From: Vicinamibacteraceae bacterium
Lineage (GTDB): Bacteria; Acidobacteriota; Thermoanaerobaculia; Multivoradales; Multivoraceae
NCBI GenBank assembly: GCA_012270995.1
Contig: JAAXHG010000024.1
Span: 1-53,127 of the forward strand
Length of the DNA stretch: 53,127 nucleotides
Direction: 5' to 3'
The stretch's first letter is position 1. Every line of letters begins with the position of its first letter. Positions 44,066-53,127 of this stretch are shown here, one piece after another. The notes beneath the pieces are model-generated. The model was given only the letters and a program-made list of their open reading frames with translations, did not search any database and was not told the origin of the DNA. Position numbers and translations under genes: made by a program.

Positions 44066-46669
44066 CTAGTCGATCCTCTGCGGCAGATCGCCCGGAGGCA
44101 ACCCCGCGAGTCCCCTGGCGATGTAGCCGAGCGCCTCTACTCGCGAGTGGCTGCTCATCACACTCTGCGCTCGGAGCGCGAGCCCGAACTCCCCGCGGCT
44201 CGAAGCCGCGTGAACGATCCTGTGTAGCGAGAAGCCCCTTCCCTCGCGGAGTTCCAGCCTGCCAAGCGTCTCAAGCGCCTCCTCGCCCAGACCGGCCGTG
44301 GCTTGCGAGTGCATCATCGCTTCGAGCGTCCACACCAGCGGATGCGTCCCTGCGCAACACGGGCGCATCTTCGCGTCGTTCAGACGCTCGAACAGGTCAA
44401 CGGCTTCGGCGAACGTCGCCTGCGCTCCTCCAGGGTCGCCGGCGGCGGCCAGACCCTCGGCCACGGTGCGAAGGAGAGACAAGCGCCGGAAACCGTGGCC
44501 GACACGACTCGCGGTCTGAAGCGCGCCACCGAGATTCCCCGCAGCTGCTTCCGCCCTCGCGATTCTCGCCAGAGCGCCGTCCGTCTTGAGCGCGCTCAGG
44601 GCCGGATCGTCGATCTCGGCGGCGATCCCTCGGGGACCCCAGGGAGCGGCGGCGATCCACTGAAGGGTGCGCTCGGCTCCTGCGCGGTCGCCTGCCGCGG
44701 CCCGCGCCACGGCCACGTCCTCCAGGTCTCTCGCGTCGTCCAACCTGACCGACTCGGCCAGCTTCGACAGTGCAGCCCGAACCCCGGAGTCGCCTCGGGC
44801 TTCTTCAAGGGCGGCGACTCCCGCCAGAGCGAGCAGCCGATCATGAGGCGACTCCAACCGGCCGACGATCGCGCGGGCTGCCGCGACGTCGCCAGCGCGG
44901 GCCATGACTCCAGCAACGGAAACGACAGCCGCGCAGTAGGCCTTCGTTTCGCATGAGTTGAGGCCGATGTAGTAGTCGGGAGCCCGGGCATGCGCGTGCC
45001 GCAGGAGTTCCGTCGTTGTCAAAGCTGCCCCGAGTTCGCCCGCCTTGGCTTGAGAAGCAGCGACTGACCGCAGCAACGATACGCGCCCCCACGAATCGTC
45101 AGACTGTTGGGCGACTTGCAGCGCCGCCTCGAAGTCACCTGCTTCGACAAGCGCCGTGACTACCGGTGACAGCAAGTGAAGTCTGGCTTCCGGATCGGTG
45201 CTCTCGCCCGCGACCCGGATGGCCCTTCCGGCTTCACCACGACTGGCGAGAGCCTCTACGACACCCGCCCTTACGGCAGCTCGGTACCCGGGCTCTGCGA
45301 TCTCGTCCGCGCTCCACAGTGCGGCATCCAGATCTCCCGCATCCACCAACGACCGGCTCAAGCTGCTCAAGGCGAAGTCGCGCACATCCGGATCCCCGAT
45401 CATCCGGACCGTACTCAGGGCCGCCGCCACCTGACCCGCGCTGAACTGCACCATCACGGCCGCACGCAGTGCTCGATCGCCGCCCCTGCCGTCGTTCACA
45501 AGAACCAGAGCCTCCGCCGCCTGGTCGGCGGCCGCCTCGGCCGTGCCGGCCTTCACCATGGACGCCGCGAGGCGCTCGAAGAAGTCGAGTCGCCGGAACA
45601 CGTCATCGCTCCACTCCTGATCAGCCGCTGCCTTCGAAAGCTCCAACGCACGCAGGGCCGCCGCTTCGTCACCCGCTTCGATCAAATCCAAGGCCGCGTG
45701 GTGCAGTTCGTTCGGAGCGACGCGACCACGGGCCAGCATCACATCCAGAGATTCGCGCAGGAAAGCCCGAGCGCCCTCGTGAGCGCCCAGGTCCCTCGCG
45801 ACGGCTGCCACTCTTCCCACGGCCCATACGTTGCCTATCGCGGCCCTCTCCACTTCGGCCAGCACGCAGGCCGGGGTGGGCGAAACCAGACAACCCCGCC
45901 ATTCGGCCGAGAACTCCAGTAGCTTCGCGATGTCGCGAGCAGGTACCGAGACCGGCCTCTCAGGCGCCTCTCCCTGGTCCTCGTCGTTTCCGTCATCCCT
46001 AGGCCGCTCAAGGGCAATCATGGCCACCAGCCGGCCATGTTCGTCGAACACAGCGGTGCCCGCTCGGCTCAGCGGAAGCGCAGAACGGTTGGCCTCAGGT
46101 CGCGGATCTGGACGGGAGGCGAGCGTCGATACCGCCTTGCCATCCACTGGATTCGACGGCGTCCCCAGGAGTCCGCGACGCACGGTCAGGACATCTCCCT
46201 CGGCCACGCTAACGGTGAAGATCTGCTGATGCGGCCTGTAACCGGAGACCGTCGAACCCGAGGGGACAACCGGGGCGAACGCCACCGGGGGCGAACGCCA
46301 GAACGGCTCCTCCAGGAAGAGGAGACAAGCCCGCCCCTGCTCGTCGCGCGCCGCGACTGCCGCCGCAACACCCGGGGCGGGCCGGGCGACAGGCTGCTTC
46401 CAGGCTTCGTGCACCGTGATCGACACGGCTCCAGCTAGCACACTGCAACTCGTAGCGACCTCATTCGGCCCCACGACGACGCCGTTCGCCACTCCGCCCC
46501 CCGCCGTGCGGACGACGACCACGAGACCGGCGTCAACGATCCGCTGCGGCGAGGCGCCCGCCGCGGCCGACAAGAGCAGCAACGCAAGCCCGAGGAAAGC
46601 CCGCGCCGAGCCTCCAGTGCTACGAGGCCTTCTCCTCCGTCGAAGCCAACGCTGTCCCGACTCGCGCAC
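44066..46669 (-). CDS. Large secreted protein: inactive trypsin-like domain plus helical repeats
   Basis: 867 residues from a GTG at 46669 with GAGGGAGGT just upstream; ATG starts further up would overlap the divergent gene. A signal/anchor segment (ARAFLGLALLLLSAAAGA) is followed by a trypsin-like beta domain (about 35-250). There the catalytic positions are replaced: NCHV is TSCSV, the DLALL aspartate is gone (ACLLFLEE), and GSSGG is SRAGTAVFDEHGRLVAM. From about residue 290 onward there are ~15 alpha-alpha repeats of TPR/SEL-like style (AGDEAAALRALE, AGDLDAALWSADEIA, AGDFEAALQVAQQ). It is probably a periplasmic scaffold or binding protein rather than an enzyme. Confidence 0.7.
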   Translation of the reverse strand: MRESGQRWLRRRRRPRSTGGSARAFLGLALLLLSAAAGASPQRIVDAGLVVVVRTAGGGVANGVVVGPNEVATSCSVLAGAVSITVHEAWKQPVARPAPGVAAAVAARDEQGRACLLFLEEPFWRSPPVAFAPVVPSGSTVSGYRPHQQIFTVSVAEGDVLTVRRGLLGTPSNPVDGKAVSTLASRPDPRPEANRSALPLSRAGTAVFDEHGRLVAMIALERPRDDGNDEDQGEAPERPVSVPARDIAKLLEFSAEWRGCLVSPTPACVLAEVERAAIGNVWAVGRVAAVARDLGAHEGARAFLRESLDVMLARGRVAPNELHHAALDLIEAGDEAAALRALELSKAAADQEWSDDVFRRLDFFERLAASMVKAGTAEAAADQAAEALVLVNDGRGGDRALRAAVMVQFSAGQVAAALSTVRMIGDPDVRDFALSSLSRSLVDAGDLDAALWSADEIAEPGYRAAVRAGVVEALASRGEAGRAIRVAGESTDPEARLHLLSPVVTALVEAGDFEAALQVAQQSDDSWGRVSLLRSVAASQAKAGELGAALTTTELLRHAHARAPDYYIGLNSCETKAYCAAVVSVAGVMARAGDVAAARAIVGRLESPHDRLLALAGVAALEEARGDSGVRAALSKLAESVRLDDARDLEDVAVARAAAGDRAGAERTLQWIAAAPWGPRGIAAEIDDPALSALKTDGALARIARAEAAAGNLGGALQTASRVGHGFRRLSLLRTVAEGLAAAGDPGGAQATFAEAVDLFERLNDAKMRPCCAGTHPLVWTLEAMMHSQATAGLGEEALETLGRLELREGRGFSLHRIVHAASSRGEFGLALRAQSVMSSHSRVEALGYIARGLAGLPPGDLPQRID

Positions 46670-46762
46670 GCGACCTCCCTCGCGATCCGTTCGCTCGGGA
46701 ACAACCCCACCCAACGTCGCTTTGTTCCGCAGCGCGGCGCCAACCCGCACAACCGGTGGCGC

Positions 46763-46768
46763 TAAGAT
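46763..46768 (+). promoter_or_regulatory. Candidate -10 for the phosphotransferase gene
   Basis: TAAGAT, 10 nt before the ATG at 46779, with no Shine-Dalgarno between. Another leaderless-style arrangement. Confidence 0.35.
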
Positions 46769-46778
46769 CGGCGGCCGC

Positions 46779-47849
46779 ATGACGGACCCCGACACCCAAA
46801 GCCGCCAGGAGAAGTTCTCGGGGACCAGGGAGGTCGCGGAACGCCTCAGCTTCGACCTGGCGCCGCTGCAGCGCTACCTCGAAGAGCACGTAGAGGGCTT
46901 CTCGGGCGACCTCAAGGTCCAGCAGTTCAAGGGCGGCCAGTCCTGCCCCACGTACCTGCTCGAGGCCGGCGGCAAGAGTTACGTGCTGCGCCGCAAGCCG
47001 CCGGGCAAGCTGCTGCCCTCCGCGCACGCCGTGGACCGCGAGTACCGGGTGATGACCGCCCTCCGCGACACGGGCGTGCCGGTGCCGCGCACCTACTGCC
47101 TTTGCACCGACGAGTCGGTCGTCGGCACGATGTTCTTCGTCATGGAGCACGTGAAGGGCCGGATCCTCTGGGAGGCGCTGCTGCCGGGCATGGAGTCGGC
47201 CGAGCGGTTCGCGATCTACGACGCGATGAACCGGACCCTGGCGAAGCTGCACCAGGTCGACTACGAGGCGGTCGGGCTGTCGACCTACGGCAAGCCGGGG
47301 AACTACTTCGCACGCCAGATCCACCGCTGGACGAAGCAGTACCTGGCCTCGGAGACCCGGGACATCCCGGCCATGAACGCGCTGATCGAGTGGCTGCCAG
47401 CGAACATCCCGGACGGCGACGAAACGACCATCGTCCACGGCGACTTCCGGCTCGACAACATGATCCTGCACCCGGAACGGGCCGAGGTGATCGCGATCCT
47501 CGACTGGGAACTGGGCACCCTCGGCCATCCGCTGGCCGACTTCAGCTACCACACGATGCAGTGGGAGATCCCGAAGGACAAGGGCGGCCTCAAGGGCCGC
47601 GACCTGGAGGCGATCGGGATACCGACGCTGGAGAGTTACCGCGACGCCTACTGTCGCCGGACCGGCCGCGACGGCATCGCGCACTGGAACTTCTACCTCG
47701 CCTACAACCTCTTCCGCAGCGCCGGCATCGCCCAGGGCATCGCCGGCAGGGTGCGCGACGGCACCGCCGCCAGCGCCCACGCGAAGGAAGTCGGCGAGTC
47801 GGTGCCGCGGACCGCCGGGCTGGCCTGGGAAGTCGCGCAGCGGGCCTGA
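46779..47849 (+). CDS. Aminoglycoside-phosphotransferase-fold kinase, ACAD10/11 N-terminal-like
   Basis: 356 residues. The kinase-like fold has the catalytic segment VHGDFRLDNMILHP (HGDxxxxN) and the metal-binding AILDWELGTLGHPLADF. The N-terminal region KGGQSCPTYLLEAGGKSYVL with RRKPPG is typical of the phosphotransferase domain that in animals is fused to ACAD10/ACAD11. In the animal proteins this domain phosphorylates 4-hydroxyacyl-CoA; the bacterial role is likely similar hydroxyacyl-CoA phosphorylation in lipid breakdown (inference). No acyl-CoA dehydrogenase is adjacent. One repeat-family copy follows its stop. Confidence 0.85.
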   Translation: MTDPDTQSRQEKFSGTREVAERLSFDLAPLQRYLEEHVEGFSGDLKVQQFKGGQSCPTYLLEAGGKSYVLRRKPPGKLLPSAHAVDREYRVMTALRDTGVPVPRTYCLCTDESVVGTMFFVMEHVKGRILWEALLPGMESAERFAIYDAMNRTLAKLHQVDYEAVGLSTYGKPGNYFARQIHRWTKQYLASETRDIPAMNALIEWLPANIPDGDETTIVHGDFRLDNMILHPERAEVIAILDWELGTLGHPLADFSYHTMQWEIPKDKGGLKGRDLEAIGIPTLESYRDAYCRRTGRDGIAHWNFYLAYNLFRSAGIAQGIAGRVRDGTAASAHAKEVGESVPRTAGLAWEVAQRA

Positions 47850-47884
47850 GGCACTGGGTGCGCCGGCGCTCTCGCCGGCATTCC
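47850..47884. repeat. Dispersed GCCGGC palindromic repeat, copy after the phosphotransferase gene
   Basis: Reverse orientation. It begins at the base after the stop codon (47849). Bases 47850-47867 are an exact 18-bp reverse complement of 4288-4305 inside the GNAT gene. The arms GCCGGCGC and GCCGGC flank a CTCTC loop. Confidence 0.65.
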
Positions 47885-47967
47885 GGGGCCGCGAAGCGGC
47901 TCAGCGGAAGCCCCAGGAAACCACGCCACGCTCCCACCGTAGAAGACACCAGGCCTTCGGCTCCTCC

Positions 47968-47973
47968 TATACT
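47968..47973 (+). promoter_or_regulatory. Candidate -10 of the ABC exporter operon
   Basis: TATACT, 21 nt before the ATG at 47995. No convincing -35 at the expected distance. Confidence 0.35.
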
Positions 47974-47994
47974 CCGACCGCCCCGGCCCTCCCC

Positions 47995-49289
47995 ATGGAC
48001 TGGACCGCCATTCGCCTGCTCTACCTGAGCGAACTCCGCGCCGCGCTGCGGGAGCGGGCCGTTCTGATCAACGGAATCCTGATTCCGCTGCTGATGTACC
48101 CGCTGATGATGTGGGTCATGTTCTCGGGCATCCTCTTCGTGACGGCGCGCTTCGAGAGCTTCGCCTCGCGGGTCGAGATCGCGGGTCTGCCGGCGGAGCA
48201 CCAGGCCCTGCTCGAAGGGCTCGAGGAGGACGACGGGCAGATCGAGATCACGGAGGTCGACGCGCCGCCGGGCAGCGCTGCCGCCGCCTACCGCGAGGAG
48301 GTCGAAGACCGCCTGCTGGCCGGCGAACTCGACGCCGCCCTGATCTTCGAAACCACCGTCGACCCTCCGGGCAACGCCGAGGTCTCGCTGCTGAGCAACG
48401 GCTCGAGCGACCAGTCGCAGACCGCCCGCGGGCGACTCGAACGGGCGCTCTCGGCGGAACGATCGGCCTGGCTGGACCGGATCGCCGACGAGCACGGCCT
48501 CGCCGGCGCCGAGTGGCAGGTCTTCGACGTGCGCTCGAACAACCTCGCCACCGGCCGCCAGATGGGCCAGTTCCTGATGGGGATGATGATCCCGCTCTTC
48601 TTCGTCATCATGATCGCGAACGGCTGCGTCTACCCGGCCATCGACTCGACCGCGGGCGAGCGCGAGCGAAACACCTGGGAGACCACGAGCACGCTCGCCA
48701 CCCGGCGCATTCACATCGTCACCGCGAAGTACCTCTACGTGGCCACGATGGGCCTTGTCGCCGGCGCCCTCAACGCGGCCGCCATGGTCGTCTCCTTCCG
48801 CTCCTTCCTCGGGCCGCTCCTTGCCCGCATGGGAGGGGGAGGCGGAAGCGGCTTCGCCTTCGAGCTGCCCCTTACTTCGCTGCCGGTCCTTTTCCTGACC
48901 GCCGTCCTGCTGGGGGCCCTGATCGCCGCCGCGATGATGATCCTCGCCGCGTTCGCCCGCACCTTCAAGGAAGGTCAGTCCATGGTCACGCCGGTGATCC
49001 TGCTGGTCATCTTCCCGGTCGTGGTGCTGAACGACCCGAGCATGGAGTTCACGCCGGCGCTGGCCGGCATTCCGGTCGTCAACGTGGTGCTGCTGCTCCG
49101 CCAGGCGATCGCCGGCAACGTCCTCTGGCTGCAGCTCGGCATCACCGTCCTGGCGAACGCCGCCGCCATCGCGGCCTGCCTGTGGCTCGCCTCGCGCATC
49201 CTGCGCGTCGAGGAGATCGCCACCGGCTCCTTCGAGGGCAACCTGTTCCAGTTCCTGCGCCAGCAGTGGCGACCGGCGGGAGGTAAAGC

Positions 49290-49293
<4 letters not shown>
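47995..49293 (+). CDS. ABC-2/NatB-type exporter permease
   Basis: 432 residues. One N-terminal membrane helix (about 23-45), then a large extracytoplasmic domain (about 50-190), then five to six helices. Motif-like GERERNTWETTSTLATRRIHIVTAKY at the start of the second membrane block is typical of NatB permeases (first part GERERNTWETT). It ends with an amphipathic tail. It overlaps the ATPase gene by GTGA. With 49290-50048 and 50061-52127 it forms an ABC exporter of unknown substrate (NatAB relatives export Na+ or peptides). Confidence 0.85.
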
Positions 49294-50048
<755 letters not shown>

Positions 50049-50060
50049 GGCGGGGTCGCG

Positions 50061-52127
50061 ATGAACCGCCGGACCGTCACCGCGCTGGTCATCAACGACC
50101 TGCGCCAGCTTGCGCGCAATCCGCGGGTGCTCGTGTTCGCGGTCGCCCTGCCGCTCGTCCTGTGGCCGCTGATGTGGTTCCTGACCTCGCTGACCACGGA
50201 GCGCCGGCAGGAACGGATCGAGAGCCGCACCTACAGGTACGCCGTGGCCGACCCAGACGCCGGCGCCGCGGAGGCCGCCGACGCGCGGATGTGGCTCGAA
50301 CGGGCTATGGCCGTCATCGGCGACGACGGCCGGGCCGACAACGCCGAACCGACGGACGGTCCGGCGGTTCGGTTCGAGCGGGTCGAAGCCCCCGACGATG
50401 TCGCGGCCGCGCTCGACGAAGAGCGACTCCACGTTCACGTGGCCTGGGAGGCCGGCGGCGAAGATCTCCCGGGCGAGGAAGTGGACCGGGAGACGGTCGG
50501 GAACGCCGGCCGGAGCGCACCGCGAATCGTCCTCTCGTACCGCGCGGATCTCGATGCCTCGGACTCCGCCGAGGGTTTTCTCAGGCGGGCGCTCGAACGC
50601 ACCCGAACGGAACTCCGCGAACAACGGCTCGCGGCCGCCGGCTTCGCGTCGGCGCCGGCCGACCTGCTGCCGCTCCAGCGGATCGAGACCGCCAGCGAGG
50701 AACAGACGTCCGGGCTGCTGCTGGGACGCCTCCTGACCGCGATCATCGTGATGATGATGCTCGCGGGCGGCTCGATCGTGGCCACGGACGCGCTCGCCGG
50801 CGAGAAGGAACGCGGCACGCTCGAAACCCTGCTGACGACGGCCGCGAGCCGGGTCGAGATCGTCACCGCGAAGAACCTGTCGATCCTCGCCGTCGCCTTC
50901 GCCACCAGCGTGCTCAACATCGTGAACATCGTCGTCTGGATGCAGCTCGACCTGATCGCGGCGCCCGCCGGCCTGAAACTGGCCATTCCGGTCGGCGCCG
51001 GCCTGCTGCTGCTCCTGCTCTACGTGCCGGCGGCCGTGCTCCTCTCGAGCAGCCTGCTGCTGGTCTCCGGTCGGTCGAAGACGTACAAGGAAGCCCAGTT
51101 GCTGTTCGCGCCGGTGATGCTCGTCGCCATGGCCGTGGCGGCGATTCCCGTGCTGCCGGGCGTCGAGCTGCGCAGCGCGATCGTCCTGTTGCCGATCGCG
51201 AACCTCGGCGTCGCGGCAAGGGAGATCCTGACAGGCGACTACGACTGGCCGCTCCTCGCCGCCGCCTGGGCGGTCACGGGCGGCGCCGCCGCACTGCTCG
51301 CCCGCGCTTCCCTGCGCACGCTTTCGGCCGAGAAGCTGATCACCGCCAGCGAACTCGACGCCGCCGACCTCGCCGGCGGACCGGCGCTCTTCCCGCGCCG
51401 CGTGGCGCGTTGGTTCGCCGTTCTCTGGGCGCTGCTCCTGGTCTGGCAACTGAACATCGGGGGCGGCATCGACAGCCGCCTGCTGATCTCGATCAACATG
51501 GCCCTCTTCGGTGCCGCGGCCTGGCTGATGATCAGCCGCTACCGGCTGCCCGTGCGGGAGACGCTGTCACTGCGGGTGCCGCCACCCGGAGCATGGCTCG
51601 GCGTCCTGATCGGCGCTCCCGCCGGTCTGGTGCTGGCCGACGGCATCGTCCGGCTCGCGAGCCTGGCCATGCCCATCCCGGAGGCCTGGATCGAGGCGAT
51701 GGCCGAGAACATGGGGGCCGGCCTGCCGCTCTGGCAGATGCTCATCTTCTTCTCCCTGATGCCCGCTCTCTTCGAGGAGATCGCCTTTCGCGGCGTCCTG
51801 CTCCACGGCCTGAAGAACCGCCTGACCACCGTTCAACTCGTCCTGGTGGCCGGCATCGCCTTCGGCTTCTTCCACGTCGACCTGTTCCGCATTCCGCCGA
51901 CCTCGCTGCTGGGTGTCTTCCTGGTCGTCACCGTCGTCCGGTCCGGCTCGATCTTCCCCGCCATGGCCTGGCACGGCCTCCACAACGCGCTGGCCCTGGG
52001 CAGCGCCCGGGTCGAGCAGATCGCCCTGCCCGAACAACCGATCTGGTGGCACTACGTGCTGGCCGCCCTCGCGATCCTGCTGGCTTTCCGGTTGATGAAG
52101 CGGAGGACGAGAGCCGCCTTCAGTTGA
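50061..52127 (+). CDS. NatB-type permease fused to a C-terminal CPBP intramembrane protease
   Basis: 688 residues. Residues 1-~400 repeat the NatB pattern: N-terminal helix, extracytoplasmic domain, then AGEKERGTLETLLTTAASRV and a membrane block. Residues ~450-680 are a CPBP/ABI domain: E572-E573-x3-R577 (FEEIAFRG), then FGFFHVDL and WHGLHNAL, the conserved metal/catalytic motifs, all intact. CPBP proteins cleave membrane peptides (eukaryotic Rce1 relatives; bacteriocin maturation or immunity). The fusion suggests that export and intramembrane processing are linked. It starts 12 bp after the ATPase gene, and its 3' end overlaps the convergent gene by 8 bp. Confidence 0.88.
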   Translation: MNRRTVTALVINDLRQLARNPRVLVFAVALPLVLWPLMWFLTSLTTERRQERIESRTYRYAVADPDAGAAEAADARMWLERAMAVIGDDGRADNAEPTDGPAVRFERVEAPDDVAAALDEERLHVHVAWEAGGEDLPGEEVDRETVGNAGRSAPRIVLSYRADLDASDSAEGFLRRALERTRTELREQRLAAAGFASAPADLLPLQRIETASEEQTSGLLLGRLLTAIIVMMMLAGGSIVATDALAGEKERGTLETLLTTAASRVEIVTAKNLSILAVAFATSVLNIVNIVVWMQLDLIAAPAGLKLAIPVGAGLLLLLLYVPAAVLLSSSLLLVSGRSKTYKEAQLLFAPVMLVAMAVAAIPVLPGVELRSAIVLLPIANLGVAAREILTGDYDWPLLAAAWAVTGGAAALLARASLRTLSAEKLITASELDAADLAGGPALFPRRVARWFAVLWALLLVWQLNIGGGIDSRLLISINMALFGAAAWLMISRYRLPVRETLSLRVPPPGAWLGVLIGAPAGLVLADGIVRLASLAMPIPEAWIEAMAENMGAGLPLWQMLIFFSLMPALFEEIAFRGVLLHGLKNRLTTVQLVLVAGIAFGFFHVDLFRIPPTSLLGVFLVVTVVRSGSIFPAMAWHGLHNALALGSARVEQIALPEQPIWWHYVLAALAILLAFRLMKRRTRAAFS

Positions 52128-52905
52128 CCCACGGACCGCGGTGGACGCGGTCATCGTCCTTCGGCTTCTTGCCGCCCGGAACGACGCGGAAGCGGCGGCG
52201 GCCCCGGTTCAGCTTCTGCTGCACGGTCCAGCGCTCGTAGCGGAGGCGCATCTCGCGCATCAGGCCCCTGGTGCGTCCGGGCCGCAGCAACGCGAACACC
52301 GCACCGATCGCGGCGCAGATGCCCAGGAACCCGGCCAGGTCCGTGGTCGCCAGGAAGCCCACCCAGGCGAAGGCGATCTCGATCCAGATGAACCACTTCG
52401 CCCGGATCGGCAGGACGAAGAACAGCATGATCGTCGCATTGCCGCGGACCAGCGCGAAAGCCGCGATGACGATCGCCAGCAGCATTCGCTGGCCCTGCAT
52501 CAGCACGAAGGCGTTGCCGCCAGAGCCGACCAGAATCTGCACCAGACAGGCCACGACGGCAGCCGCGCCGGCCGACATCCACAGCAGGTTCCAGAACCGG
52601 TGGCGGCCAAGAGCCCAGCGAAGGTCGTTCGCGAACATGTAGAAGATCAGGAGTTCCAACAGGAACCAGATCGACGGCCCGCCCCAGCCTGCCGCCGGGT
52701 ACGTCAGGAGCTGCCAGATCATCCCCCGCTCCCACACGGAGCTCGACAGCCGCATCAGCTCCGGCACGATGGCCAGCCCTTGCAGGAACTGCATCGAGAA
52801 GGTGACGAACAGCACCCCAACGAGCAGCAGCAGGTCGCGCGCGTGCGGCCCCGACAGACCGCCGAAGCTCATCCTGCGCGCATACGGTCCTCCACCCATC
52901 GTCAT
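52120..52905 (-). CDS. Rhomboid-fold membrane protein lacking catalytic residues
   Basis: 261 residues from the ATG at 52905 (52899 is an equal alternative; no clear Shine-Dalgarno). About six membrane helices. GMIWQLLTYPAAGWG resembles the rhomboid WR/TY region and GSGGNAFVLMQGQ the active-site loop, but the Ser of GxSG is Gly here. The expected catalytic His helix reads DLAGFLGICAAIG, with no His. The C-terminal tail is Arg-rich (LRYERWTVQQKLNRGRRRFR) and cytoplasmic. It is probably an inactive rhomboid (iRhom/derlin-like scaffold). It overlaps the CPBP fusion gene tail to tail by 8 bp. Confidence 0.7.
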   Translation of the reverse strand: MTMGGGPYARRMSFGGLSGPHARDLLLLVGVLFVTFSMQFLQGLAIVPELMRLSSSVWERGMIWQLLTYPAAGWGGPSIWFLLELLIFYMFANDLRWALGRHRFWNLLWMSAGAAAVVACLVQILVGSGGNAFVLMQGQRMLLAIVIAAFALVRGNATIMLFFVLPIRAKWFIWIEIAFAWVGFLATTDLAGFLGICAAIGAVFALLRPGRTRGLMREMRLRYERWTVQQKLNRGRRRFRVVPGGKKPKDDDRVHRGPWVN

Positions 52906-53127
52906 CGTAGGCGTGACCTTATCTAGCAGCCCGTGGCAGAAGTCGCGCTGCATTCGAGCGGACATGCATCCCGCCCAGCATCGTTGCTCCTCGGTCGAAT
53001 ATGGCCCGATATGCTTCCTCGTCGCGCCTTGCTGGACGGGCGCCTGACCGCTCTCGGTGCGACGCGCACTTCTACCACGGGCTGCTAGCCCGCAAATTAC
53101 ACCGATGTCCTACTGCGGCCGCGGATC
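52906..53127. other. Window end, no recognisable gene
   Basis: 222 bp upstream of the rhomboid-fold gene. I find no credible coding region, RNA gene or repeat. A leftward promoter for the rhomboid-fold gene is expected here. Confidence 0.4.

Overview
This is a high-GC, densely coded chromosomal window. A TonB-dependent receptor, lipoprotein-type solute-binding protein and LolA-like proteins indicate a Gram-negative (diderm) bacterium. The mix of genes (homodimeric AceE with a separate lipoyl-bearing E3, phytanoyl-CoA dioxygenase, sulfotransferase, CARDB secreted protein, stand-alone Elp3, topoisomerase VI) resembles environmental Acidobacteriota, perhaps Thermoanaerobaculia-like. That placement is inference from gene content only; no rRNA or marker alignment was possible.

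Layout. Positions 1-3300 are an accessory scar zone: an ISL3-type IS end that cuts a gene with an HExxH motif, a secreted YD-repeat-like protein, a catalytic-domain-only tyrosine recombinase beside a nested inverted repeat, a small coiled-coil protein, a second ISL3 remnant and a frameshifted integrase fragment. From 3.5 kb the window looks like stable chromosome. 3.5-5.6 kb: a COG3375-type GNAT overlapping an OSBS/N-succinylamino-acid racemase. 5.6-7.2 kb: enoyl-CoA hydratase and SDR. 7.3-13.8 kb: an NAD salvage block (cysteine hydrolase/nicotinamidase candidate, nadE, pncB), with pncB translationally coupled to a bacterial Elp3. 13.9-15.5 kb: an SDR and a Trm9/ALKBH8-like methyltransferase. 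15.5-19 kb: a serine hydrolase, an orphan antitoxin with a beheaded PIN toxin, and a CARDB secreted protein. 19-21.6 kb: an SCP2-sulfotransferase-DUF1214 operon. 21.7-28.4 kb: a co-oriented run of LolA-like protein, TonB receptor, topoisomerase VI B and topoisomerase VI A. 28.8-35.6 kb: DUF898 plus M48 protease, PhyH dioxygenase, GST, a secreted unknown and an oligopeptide-type solute-binding lipoprotein. 35.6-41.9 kb: pyruvate dehydrogenase operon aceE-aceF-lpdA followed by an S4 RNA-binding gene. 41.9-44 kb: TPP riboswitch and thiC. 44-46.7 kb: a large secreted protein with a dead trypsin-like domain. 46.8-47.8 kb: an ACAD10/11-type phosphotransferase. 48-52.1 kb: a NatA/NatB-type ABC exporter whose second permease is fused to a CPBP protease. 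The end holds a rhomboid-fold membrane protein without catalytic residues.

The most interesting threads are: (1) Elp3 next to a methyltransferase with Trm9-like signatures, suggesting a bacterial wobble-uridine (cm5U/mcm5U) pathway; (2) topoisomerase VI in a bacterium, transcribed behind an outer-membrane receptor; (3) a dispersed GCCGGC-rich palindromic repeat family sitting just after stop codons, which has also expanded in frame inside the GNAT gene; (4) a catalytic-only tyrosine recombinase beside a large foldable inverted repeat; (5) several genes with a -10-like hexamer 5-10 nt before the start codon and no Shine-Dalgarno, suggesting leaderless mRNAs.
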